From: CAZAEB01 sp964484095
Lineage (GTDB): Bacteria > Patescibacteriota > Microgenomatia > UBA12405 > BS750m-G30
Direction: 5' to 3'
Assembly: GCA_964484095.1 (NCBI GenBank)
Contig: CAZAEB010000024.1
Coordinates: forward strand, 1-8,247
Length of the DNA: 8,247 nucleotides
Within the stretch, counting starts at the first letter, position 1; every line of letters starts with the position of its first letter. This document shows, piece after piece, positions 1-6,409 of the stretch. Below the pieces are notes generated by a model. That model saw nothing but the letters and a program-made list of their open reading frames with translations. It ran no database searches and was not told where the DNA came from. A program made the position numbers and the translations under genes.

Positions 1-59
1 TTGGCTAGAGCGCACCCCTCGCACGGGTGAGGTGGCGGGTTCAACTCCCGCCCGGTCCA
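1..59 (+). tRNA. tRNA-Ala(CGC), 5' end missing at the window edge
   Basis: This is the 3' portion of a tRNA that reads GCG alanine codons. The D-loop GG (3-4) and the 3' half of the D stem (8-11) are present. A 5-bp anticodon stem (CACCC 13-17 with GGGTG 25-29) encloses the loop CTCGCAC, giving anticodon CGC at 20-22. The T arm is GCGGG-TTCAACT-CCCGC, with the T loop at 40-46. The acceptor 3' strand CCGGTCC (52-58) is followed by discriminator A59. U70 (base 56) is what the alanine-specific G3:U70 identity pair needs, but its partner G3 lies outside the window. CCA is not encoded, since A59 is followed by CAG, so a CCA-adding enzyme must supply it. About 15 bases of the 5' end are missing. 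Confidence 0.93.
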
Positions 60-60
60 C

Positions 61-79
61 AGGGAACGTTTTTCCTTTT
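61..79 (+). terminator. weak intrinsic terminator-like hairpin after tRNA-Ala
   Basis: AGGGAA (61-66) can pair with TTTCCT (71-76) around a CGTT loop, with one G-U pair, and is followed by TTT and then A residues. It sits 2 bases after the tRNA and overlaps the last bases of the convergent antiporter gene. On the opposite strand the G-U pair becomes an A-C mismatch and no T run follows, so it would act only for the tRNA transcript. The stem is short and the U tract poor, so this is a tentative call. Confidence 0.3.
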
Positions 80-1025
80 AAAACTTCAGAGCCACGAAAA
101 TGAAATAGCTGGCGATAAGAAAGGCCGCTTCCCATTTTTCTAAAACTAGTTTTGTTCTGATAAAGATGTAAAAAAGCAAAAAGATAATTAAGAAGAATAA
201 AATGGTTGTAAAATAGTCCCAAGGATTGGTTAGGGTCAGAGGAGAAATTATTACCGCAAGTCCCATGATAAGAGAAGAGTTGGCAACGATTGATCCCAAA
301 AGATTGCCCAAAACAATTTCTCCCTCCTTATTTTTTATTCCCCTTATTTGAAAAGCCAGCTCAGGTAATGAGCTGCCCACTCCCAGGATAAATACTCCTA
401 AAATAAAACTGGGAATACTAAGCTGAGCGGCCAGATAAACGGCAACATTAATAATAAGTTCTGCAGAGATTAGCAGTCCTACTAGTCCGCCCAGAAGGGT
501 TAAAACTAGTTTTGGTTGAGAAAAAAGACTTTTAGATTTTTTTCTAAGCCCGGCAAAAAAACCATTTCTTCTGGTTTTCTTTTTGGAAAACACAAGGCTT
601 TGCCAAACAAAATATAATAAAAGCAGGATTATTCCATCTATTCTGTCCAGTCGACCGTTGCTGAGCAGCAATAGTGGAGCGGCGGCAATAAGAAAAACAT
701 AGTAAACATCATTTTTGACAATAGACTTGATCACTTTTAGTCGTCCCGACAAAAGAGTGGCTCCGCCAATTACTAAAGAAAGGTTGGCAATGTTGCTTCC
801 TAAAACATTGCCCAAAGAAATTTCCGGTTTTGCTTTTAGAGCAAAATCAACCGCAATTACTAGCTCAGGAATCGTAGTTCCGGCGGCGATAAAAAGACTG
901 GAAAGGGCAAACTTGCTATTTTTTGAATTGCGAGTTAATTTTATGAATGAGTTGATCATCAGCTTGGTTGACGCTGACATGATCAAAAAAAGCCCAATAA
1001 GAGCGAGTATTTTTAAGATAATCAT
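78..1025 (-). CDS. Ca2+/cation antiporter, CaCA superfamily (sodium/calcium exchanger-like)
   Basis: A polytopic inner-membrane antiporter of 315 residues, the usual size for prokaryotic YrbG/CaxA-like CaCA proteins. It probably exchanges Ca2+ for Na+ or H+. Two alpha repeats are clear. Repeat 1 has GTTIPE (49-54) followed by GNVLGSNIAN (72-81). Repeat 2 has GSSLPE (217-222) followed by GNLLGSIVAN (240-249). The acidic residues E54 and E222 are the family's cation-binding glutamates. A lysine/arginine-rich loop (about 148-172) separates the two halves, as expected for a cytoplasmic linker between inverted-topology repeats. Repeat 2 has Ile246 where repeat 1 has Asn78 of GSN, which may affect ion choice. 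The ATG overlaps the ligase stop (ATGA), so translation is probably coupled. It is the last gene of the leftward operon and converges on the tRNA with an 18-base gap. The transported ion is not determinable from sequence alone. Confidence 0.9.
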   Translation of the reverse strand: MIILKILALIGLFLIMSASTKLMINSFIKLTRNSKNSKFALSSLFIAAGTTIPELVIAVDFALKAKPEISLGNVLGSNIANLSLVIGGATLLSGRLKVIKSIVKNDVYYVFLIAAAPLLLLSNGRLDRIDGIILLLLYFVWQSLVFSKKKTRRNGFFAGLRKKSKSLFSQPKLVLTLLGGLVGLLISAELIINVAVYLAAQLSIPSFILGVFILGVGSSLPELAFQIRGIKNKEGEIVLGNLLGSIVANSSLIMGLAVIISPLTLTNPWDYFTTILFFLIIFLLFYIFIRTKLVLEKWEAAFLIASYFIFVALKF

Positions 1026-2800
1026 TGTTGTCTATACATTCTTTCTGTTTCTTTTAAGCTGGCAATATCTTTAATTTCTAGTTTTCTAAACTTCTCGAGT
1101 CTTGGAAATCTCAGAGCCAGACCGGCGCTGTGGGCTGGGGATTTGGTGATCTCATCAGCCTTTATTTGCACCGTAATTTCTGGTGAGCACCAGACATCTG
1201 GGGCGAGGTTTTTTTCAACCAGATATTGGGCCGGTTTATTGTCAGTTTTTATCATATCGCATCTTTTCCTCAAGTGAATCCATTGTTCGTCAGAAAGACC
1301 GGTGCCGATTTTCGCAACTGTTTTAAAGGTCTCACTTTTTTTGTCGTAAACGCCAACCAAAAAAGCGCCAATTCCAAAACCGGATCTTTTCCCCTTTCCT
1401 CGATAATATCCCATTACCAGACAATCAACAGTATCATTTAACTTGCTGTCCATTGACTTTTTAAACTTTACCCAATTAAAGTTTCTTGATCCTGCTTGAT
1501 ATATTGAATCAAGCTTTTTGCAAATCACCCCCTCAAAACCTTGCTTGATGTTCTTTTGGAACTCCTTTTTTAAAATTTCTACGTCGTTAGTAATTAACTG
1601 CTTGTTTAATCTTATTGCCGGATCTTTAACGGTCAGTATTTTTTCCAACAGTTGTCTTCTTTCTTTAAAAGTTTTATCAAGCAAAGATTGGTTGTTATAA
1701 AGAAGAATGTCAAAAACAAATACTGTTAAGGGAATTTCTTTGCTTAGCCTATCAATGCCGTGTTTTCTTTTTCTTTGAACTGTTTTTTGAAACGAGAAAA
1801 GTTTTCCTGTTTTGGGATTATATCCAGCCGCCTCACAATCAAGTATGCAACTCTTTAGATTTTTATCTTTTTCCAGCCAGTCATAACAAGCCTTAGTGAT
1901 ATCAGGAAACATGGCAGTGGTATTTTCTAAACTTCGAGAATATAGTTTAACCAAAGCCTTTTGTTCAGTTAGAAAAAGAGACCTCTGGCTTTTTTTAGAC
2001 CTAGGCCCTTTTTTGTTTCTGTCAATATGAATCTGAATTCTAAACCCGTCAATTTTTGGCTCAACCGCGCATCTTCCTAGTTTTTCAATTATTTTTTTAG
2101 CTGTTGGCAGTCGGTCAGCTCTGGCAACCAAGATGGGAATACCTGTTTCTGCTTTGGTTTTTCTAATTGCTTCCAGTCCTCCTGACCGGAAAGCCTTGGC
2201 GATCTTGCCAATGTCGGCAGAAACATTGTAGGCAGATTCTATTTGAGGACGAAGAGATTTGTTGCCTTTTTCCATCCAGGAAAGACCGTCCAGGATAGTC
2301 ATATTTGAAAAACCTAGTCTTAGTTTTCCTACCGGAATTCGTGCCAAGTATTTTAAAAACTCAGGATCAGATTCTTGAATCAATCTGACAAGCATTCTTG
2401 ATTTTCTTTCTATGCTTCCCTCCCCTTGCTCTTGACTGATATCATAAAGTTCTTTAAACACCTTCTCAATGTTTTTCCTCTTTGCTTTTATTCCCTTTGT
2501 TTTTTTTCTAAAATGAACAGCGGTTATGCCAAGATCACCGTTATTCTTAAAAAGAGAGACAACATTTTTTTCCTCGATGGCAAAAGCCTGAGAGATAATT
2601 CTGGCCATCATTTTTTCGGCGATATTAAACTCTACTCCTTCGAAGGGGGCGGCTAACTTTCCCAGTAAAAGATAGCAGATTTTGTCAATTTCTTCAGGAG
2701 AAGATTTCCTAAAAAGTTTTGCTAAAATTTCCGTAATTTCATTTCTTGACGGTGTTTTTTCCAGCTGGGATAAAAACTTAGCAAAGGTTTTGGCGGTCAT
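1022..2800 (-). CDS. lig: ATP-dependent DNA ligase, archaeal/eukaryotic Lig1 type
   Basis: Seals nicks in duplex DNA through a ligase-AMP intermediate (ATP-dependent, EC 6.5.1.1 type). At 592 residues it matches three-domain archaeal ligases. The N-terminal DNA-binding domain spans about 1-220, with VGKLRLGFSNMTILDGLSW (157-175) typical of the family. In the adenylation domain, motif I is EPKIDGFRIQIH, with K249 as the AMP-accepting lysine. Motif III is DCE (321-323), motif IIIa is FVFD (361-364), motif IV is EGVICKK (423-429) and motif V is WVKFKK (443-448). The OB-fold follows and ends in motif VI, RFPRLEKFRKLE (564-575). All catalytic elements are present, so it should be active. A basic insertion of about 20 residues (260-282) follows motif I. 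The ATG overlaps the fic stop and the TGA stop overlaps the antiporter start. Most bacteria use NAD-dependent LigA; none is visible here, but the window is too small to say whether one is absent. Archaeal-type ligases of this kind are known in CPR bacteria. Confidence 0.96.
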   Translation of the reverse strand: MTAKTFAKFLSQLEKTPSRNEITEILAKLFRKSSPEEIDKICYLLLGKLAAPFEGVEFNIAEKMMARIISQAFAIEEKNVVSLFKNNGDLGITAVHFRKKTKGIKAKRKNIEKVFKELYDISQEQGEGSIERKSRMLVRLIQESDPEFLKYLARIPVGKLRLGFSNMTILDGLSWMEKGNKSLRPQIESAYNVSADIGKIAKAFRSGGLEAIRKTKAETGIPILVARADRLPTAKKIIEKLGRCAVEPKIDGFRIQIHIDRNKKGPRSKKSQRSLFLTEQKALVKLYSRSLENTTAMFPDITKACYDWLEKDKNLKSCILDCEAAGYNPKTGKLFSFQKTVQRKRKHGIDRLSKEIPLTVFVFDILLYNNQSLLDKTFKERRQLLEKILTVKDPAIRLNKQLITNDVEILKKEFQKNIKQGFEGVICKKLDSIYQAGSRNFNWVKFKKSMDSKLNDTVDCLVMGYYRGKGKRSGFGIGAFLVGVYDKKSETFKTVAKIGTGLSDEQWIHLRKRCDMIKTDNKPAQYLVEKNLAPDVWCSPEITVQIKADEITKSPAHSAGLALRFPRLEKFRKLEIKDIASLKETERMYRQQ

Positions 2801-3927
2801 TGGATTAGAGTGTAGTATGCGCCCTTCGTGGAGCCCTTTTTTAGAACGATTTTGCTTTTGATAAGTTTTGATAAATCTCTCCAGATTGTATCTTCAGAAA
2901 TCATTGGGAAAATCTCTTTAGCATCAGCCATTCTTACTCCTCCAAACTGGCGCATATATTCGATTAATTTTATCTGTCTTTCTGTTAACGGAATCTGTTT
3001 TCCTCCCAGTTTTTGCTTTAATTGAATATCGGAAGAGAGTCTTTCTACTTTTTCTCTGATCATTCCTAATTCTACTGCTAAAGCTTTGGTGTAATATTCC
3101 AGCCAAACAGTAAGATTCTTTTGGTCTAAAGCTCCTTTCTGACCGGATACTTTTTGAAGAGAAAGATAGTAGTCTTGAGCATTGCGATCAAAATATTCTT
3201 CCAGGGCAAAAAGTCCTTTTATATCATAACCTTCAACCATCAGTGTCAGGGTAGAAATTGCTCGGGCGGTTCTTCCGTTTCCTTCTACGAAGGGATGGAT
3301 AGCAACTAAAGCATAATGGACAATTCCTGATTTAATTACCGGGTAGGTGTTATTGGTAGGGTCATTTAGCCAGAACAAAAAATCATTGATTAAATATGGA
3401 ACTTCGACTGATGGAGGTGGTCTAAAAACCACTTCTCCGGTGTGGGTATTTTCCAAAACCACCTGAGAATTGCGATAGACTCCTCCCTGTCTTTCTTCGA
3501 TAATTCTCTCAACAGTGATTTTATGGATCCGCTTTAAAATTTCTTCAGAATAGCTAAATACAGGACTGCTTTTTTCCATTTTTTCTTCAGGAGAAATACT
3601 TTCTCCTGGAAGAGGCAGTTTGCTTTCATGGAGAGAGATTAACTCTTCTAGATACTTAACTGCATTTCGGTAATTGATTACTTCCTGAACATCTCTGTCA
3701 TGAGCGGAAATTTTTTCTCCTTCAATTAGTTTGGCCACTTCTGAAAAAGAAAGATCGTTTCCTTCCAGCTTGGTTCCGTAGTGGACCTGTTTTATGATTG
3801 CTTCATTTCTAAACTGTTTTTCATATGCGGGAATAAGGGGAGCGCTGCCAATAATCGCTTTGGCTGCCTCAATATTAGAAATATTGAGAAGAATATTACT
3901 GCTTATGTCGAATTTTGGACTATACAT
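2797..3927 (-). CDS. Fic-domain protein adenylyltransferase with C-terminal winged helix
   Basis: Fic enzymes usually transfer AMP from ATP to a hydroxyl side chain of a target protein, and some also remove it. This 376-residue protein has three parts. An N-terminal Fic_N region contains TKLEGN (52-57), matching the autoinhibitory helix motif whose glutamate (E55 here) blocks productive ATP binding in class II Fic proteins. The usual Ser/Thr four residues before that Glu is Gly51. A Fic core holds the complete active-site motif HPFVEGNGRTAR (211-222) with catalytic H211, and GVYRNSQVVL (149-158) matches the conserved strand before the target-binding flap. The C-terminal region (about 311-376) looks like a winged helix-turn-helix, with SEDTIWRDLSKL as the likely recognition segment. 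Its catalytic motif is intact. It lies 10 bases after the delta' gene and overlaps the ligase start by ATGA. No ribosome binding site is visible. No separate antitoxin-like partner is adjacent, which fits built-in inhibition. The target is unknown. Confidence 0.93.
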   Translation of the reverse strand: MYSPKFDISSNILLNISNIEAAKAIIGSAPLIPAYEKQFRNEAIIKQVHYGTKLEGNDLSFSEVAKLIEGEKISAHDRDVQEVINYRNAVKYLEELISLHESKLPLPGESISPEEKMEKSSPVFSYSEEILKRIHKITVERIIEERQGGVYRNSQVVLENTHTGEVVFRPPPSVEVPYLINDFLFWLNDPTNNTYPVIKSGIVHYALVAIHPFVEGNGRTARAISTLTLMVEGYDIKGLFALEEYFDRNAQDYYLSLQKVSGQKGALDQKNLTVWLEYYTKALAVELGMIREKVERLSSDIQLKQKLGGKQIPLTERQIKLIEYMRQFGGVRMADAKEIFPMISEDTIWRDLSKLIKSKIVLKKGSTKGAYYTLIQ

Positions 3928-3937
3928 TATAAGTATT

Positions 3938-4609
3938 TTACAAACTTATCATCAGCCAATCAATGACTGACTGAGGACTTATGTTTGCTCTTGCAAGTTT
4001 GCAAGCATGATTTATCTTATCAATGCGGTGTTTGGCCTGCTCGCTTTTTCCCGACCCTTCTATGAGTTGTTGTTGGGCCTCACCAATAAGCTCTTCCAAA
4101 AACAAAATAAGTTCGTTTTTGGTCATTTTTTTAGGAGCAATTTCCTCTTCTATAAGAATAAGCCTGTCTTTTAGTGTTAACAGGGCCAGTTTTTCCAGGA
4201 ACCGATTATTTTTCTTTTTTTGTTTTATAACCGAAATTTGACATCTGGAAATTATTGTTGGTAAAAGAATATTCTTTTTGGAAACAAGAATAATGATTAG
4301 TTGATTTTGCGACAGCTCTTCTAAAGTTTTTAGCAGGCTGTTTTGCGCTTCGGGAGTAAGTCCTTCCCCGTTTTCAATAATTACTATTCTTTTTTTACCC
4401 TCTTCTCCTTTGATGGTAAAAAATTTTTTAATTTCCCTAGTTTTTTCGATTCCGACAGTTTCCTCCTCAATTCCAAAAAAATCAGGGTTGTTGGTTTTTT
4501 TAATAGCCAGTTTTTCCAAAAGAGAGTTAAACTCTAATTTGTTTTTTGAGCTATCGATAAAAAGATGAGCGCCGCTAAGGTTTTTTCCTTTCATTAGGTT
4601 TGTTGACAT
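3938..4609 (-). CDS. holB: DNA polymerase III delta'-like clamp loader subunit, short and without P-loop
   Basis: A likely AAA+ clamp loader subunit that helps load the beta sliding clamp. Recognisable pieces are a Walker B-like strand RIVIIENGEGL (74-84), followed by TPEAQNSLLKTLEE (85-98), the signature of delta'/gamma proteins, and LIIILVSKKNILLPTIISRCQ-type sensor 1 leading to SRC (121-123), whose arginine is the finger that acts in trans on a neighbour's ATP. It is short (223 residues against about 330 in Escherichia coli). The Walker A loop is absent: AHLFIDSSKNKLEF (14-27) stands where GxxGxGKT should be. The zinc-binding cysteines of the family are also missing. It therefore cannot bind ATP in the normal way and fits a structural delta' role. 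The annotated ATG (4609) lies inside a predicted -10 box, and Met6 at 4594 is a likely true start. It is first in the leftward operon and divergent from pilB. Confidence 0.82.
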   Translation of the reverse strand: MSTNLMKGKNLSGAHLFIDSSKNKLEFNSLLEKLAIKKTNNPDFFGIEEETVGIEKTREIKKFFTIKGEEGKKRIVIIENGEGLTPEAQNSLLKTLEELSQNQLIIILVSKKNILLPTIISRCQISVIKQKKKNNRFLEKLALLTLKDRLILIEEEIAPKKMTKNELILFLEELIGEAQQQLIEGSGKSEQAKHRIDKINHACKLARANISPQSVIDWLMISL

Positions 4610-4631
4610 TCTATACTAAAATGCCTAATAT
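4603..4631 (+). promoter_or_regulatory. predicted sigma70-type promoter for the pilBTC operon
   Basis: A perfect -35 box TTGACA (4603-4608) is followed by 17 bases and then TAATAT (4626-4631), 4 of 6 to the -10 consensus. The predicted start is A4638, only 3 bases before the pilB ATG, so the message would be essentially leaderless. An AGG directly abuts the ATG, too close to work as a normal Shine-Dalgarno sequence. An alternative -10, TATACT at 4612-4617, has no good -35 at proper distance. Confidence 0.65.
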
Positions 4632-4636
4632 GTTAA
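4608..4636 (-). promoter_or_regulatory. predicted sigma70-type promoter for the delta'-fic-ligase-antiporter operon
   Basis: Read on the minus strand: TTAACA (4636-4631), 17 bases of spacer, then TAGAAT (4613-4608). Each hexamer matches consensus at 5 of 6 positions and the spacing is ideal. The predicted transcript start is A4601, 7 bases before the second in-frame ATG of the delta' gene (4594) and downstream of the first (4609). The whole element overlaps the rightward pilB promoter. This is a sequence-only prediction. Confidence 0.6.
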
Positions 4637-4640
4637 CAGG

Positions 4641-6392
4641 ATGGCCATAGACTCTGCCCAAAAAAACAACACGGTCTCTTCTCCGAAGGGAATAGTTGAT
4701 ATTCTGATTTTTAAAAAAATTCTTAGCCAGCAGCAAAAGGAGGCGGTAAAAATTGCTGTTTTGGAGACTGGTAAAACCGAGGAGGAGGTAATTAAGGAAA
4801 AGAGACTAATTCCTGAAGATCAGCTTCTTATTGCTAAGGCAGAATTTTTAAAAGTTCCTTATATCGATCTTGATAAGGTTGGTTTCTCGCCGGAAAGCCA
4901 TTCTCTGCTCTCTCAAAATATTGCTGAGCATTATCTCCTTATCGCTTTTGACATCGATAAGGTGGAAAAAATACTAAAGGTGGCCATGGTCAATCCTTTA
5001 GATTTAGAAACGATTGAGTTTTTAGAGCAGAAATATCAGTATCGAGTTGTTCCTTATTTAGCCAGCAAAGAACAGGTAGAGAAAAAAATAAAAGAAGGAT
5101 ACGCTCAAGAATTAACCGACGAGGTAACTGAAGCTTTGATGGATACCGGAAGGTCTGGAAAAAAATCTTCGGTCGACCTCAGTATTAATCAGATAAGCCA
5201 AGAGCTTAAGGAGGAACAGCCAATTAGCAAAGTGGTTAGTTCAATTTTGGAGTTTGCTATTAGTTCTCGGTCCTCAGATATTCATATTGAGCCAACAGAG
5301 GATGATACTAGATTGCGATATCGGATTGACGGAATACTTCGGGAAGAACTGGTTTTGCCTAGAAGTATTCACGATGCGGTAGTTTCTAGGATAAAAATTC
5401 TTAGTGATTTAAAAATTGATGAAAAAAGAGTTCCCCAAGACGGCAGGTTCACTTTTAAGGCTGATAACCAGGAGGTGGATTTGCGAGTTTCTACTGCCCC
5501 GATTGTTTATGGAGAAAAAGTGGTAATGAGGCTTTTGAAAAAGTCACAAAAAATTCCCGATTTGCCCGAATTAGGACTTAGAGGGAAAGCTCTACGCAAT
5601 CTTCAAGAAGCGGTTAGTCGTCCTCATGGAATAATTATTGTTTGCGGACCGACCGGTTCAGGAAAAACAACTACACTTTACTCTGTTCTTTCCAAGTTAA
5701 ACACGGTGAAAGTAAATATGATGACAATTGAGGACCCGGTTGAATATATAATTGCTGGAATAAATCAGGTTCAGGTCAATCCTCAGGCGGGATTGACTTT
5801 TTCCTCGGCTTTAAGATCTTTTTTGAGACAAGATCCGGACATTATTATGGTTGGAGAGATTAGAGATGAGGAAACAGCTGAGTTGGCTGTTAACGCCGCT
5901 CTGACCGGTCATTTGGTTTTTTCCACCCTTCACACTAATGACGCCGCCGGTGCCGCCCCAAGAATGATTGATATGGGAATCGAGCCATTTTTACTGGTCT
6001 CCTCGCTTAGCGCAATTGTTGGCCAGAGGGTTTTGAGAAAAATGTGTCCTCATTGTAAGGAGGAGTACACTCCCCCTCCGGAGGTGGTGGAAGATATTAA
6101 AAAAGTTCTTGGTCCTCTTCTGGACAAGGAAAAAGCAGGAAATCTTTCCTTATATAAAGGAAAAGGATGTCCAGAATGTAAAGATACTGGATATTTGGGA
6201 AGAGTGGGAATTTTTGAAGTTTTTACAATTACCGACAAGGTTATTAAATTGATATTGGAAAAACAGGCTGCCAGCCAAATTCAAAAAATGGCCGTTGAGG
6301 AAGGGATGATTACAATGATGCAGGACGGTTACCAAAAGGCAGTTGAAGGAATAACGACGATAGAGGAGGTTTTAAGAGTTGCTAAATATTAG
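4641..6392 (+). CDS. pilB: type IV pilus assembly (extension) ATPase PilB / GspE family
   Basis: A cytoplasmic hexameric motor that hydrolyses ATP to drive pilin polymerisation through the PilC platform. It has 583 residues, normal for the family. An N-terminal MshEN/T2SSE_N domain spans about 17-155. The N2 domain carries DIHIEP (213-218). The ATPase core shows Walker A GPTGSGKTTT (336-345, K342), the Asp box IEDPVEY (363-369), Walker B IIMVGEIRDEE (401-411, E406 catalytic) and the His box TGHLVFSTLHTN (422-433). Two CxxC pairs (C469/C472 and C510/C513) form the zinc site that separates PilB/GspE from PilT. All key residues are intact. The start ATG is supported by a promoter just upstream and by the MshEN fold beginning soon after; the next methionine in frame is residue 116, inside that domain. 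It is first in the rightward operon, with pilT 17 bases downstream. Confidence 0.97.
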   Translation: MAIDSAQKNNTVSSPKGIVDILIFKKILSQQQKEAVKIAVLETGKTEEEVIKEKRLIPEDQLLIAKAEFLKVPYIDLDKVGFSPESHSLLSQNIAEHYLLIAFDIDKVEKILKVAMVNPLDLETIEFLEQKYQYRVVPYLASKEQVEKKIKEGYAQELTDEVTEALMDTGRSGKKSSVDLSINQISQELKEEQPISKVVSSILEFAISSRSSDIHIEPTEDDTRLRYRIDGILREELVLPRSIHDAVVSRIKILSDLKIDEKRVPQDGRFTFKADNQEVDLRVSTAPIVYGEKVVMRLLKKSQKIPDLPELGLRGKALRNLQEAVSRPHGIIIVCGPTGSGKTTTLYSVLSKLNTVKVNMMTIEDPVEYIIAGINQVQVNPQAGLTFSSALRSFLRQDPDIIMVGEIRDEETAELAVNAALTGHLVFSTLHTNDAAGAAPRMIDMGIEPFLLVSSLSAIVGQRVLRKMCPHCKEEYTPPPEVVEDIKKVLGPLLDKEKAGNLSLYKGKGCPECKDTGYLGRVGIFEVFTITDKVIKLILEKQAASQIQKMAVEEGMITMMQDGYQKAVEGITTIEEVLRVAKY

Positions 6393-6409
6393 TTAAAATA
6401 TTACAAAAA

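Larger units (their letters stand above)
4601..4638. repeat. pair of TGTTrACA dyads 30 bp apart across the divergent promoters
   Basis: TGTTGACA (4601-4608) and the perfect 8-bp palindrome TGTTAACA (4631-4638) differ by one base and lie exactly 30 bp apart, about three helical turns. The first contains the rightward -35 box and ends where the leftward -10 box begins. The second contains the leftward -35 box and the rightward start site. They could be operator half-sites for one regulator acting on both operons, or merely the two -35 boxes seen twice. Confidence 0.35.

Noticed and set aside
1..77. tRNA 3' end as a possible integration (att) site.
   Set aside because: No repeated tRNA fragment, integrase or foreign-looking block is found in the window.
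141..514. The 14-base string TAAAACTAGTTTTG, containing a 12-bp palindrome, occurs at both 141-154 and 501-514.
   Set aside because: Both copies lie in the same frame of the antiporter gene and encode the same peptide KLVL (about residues 172 and 292). Coding coincidence explains them, and no further similarity surrounds them.
715..1074. Rightward open frame of 119 codons.
   Set aside because: It is antisense to the antiporter alpha repeat and ligase C-terminus, shows no family features, and its reading follows from the codon pattern of the real genes.
3926..3931. A perfect TATAAT on the minus strand at the fic start codon.
   Set aside because: It overlaps the ATG itself, so a transcript from it would begin inside the gene. 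No good -35 lies 17 bases upstream, and the next in-frame Met is far downstream.
6058..6085. GC-rich inverted repeat around GGAGT-ac-ACTCC.
   Set aside because: It lies within pilB, encoding conserved zinc-module sequence, and has no T run, so it is not a terminator.
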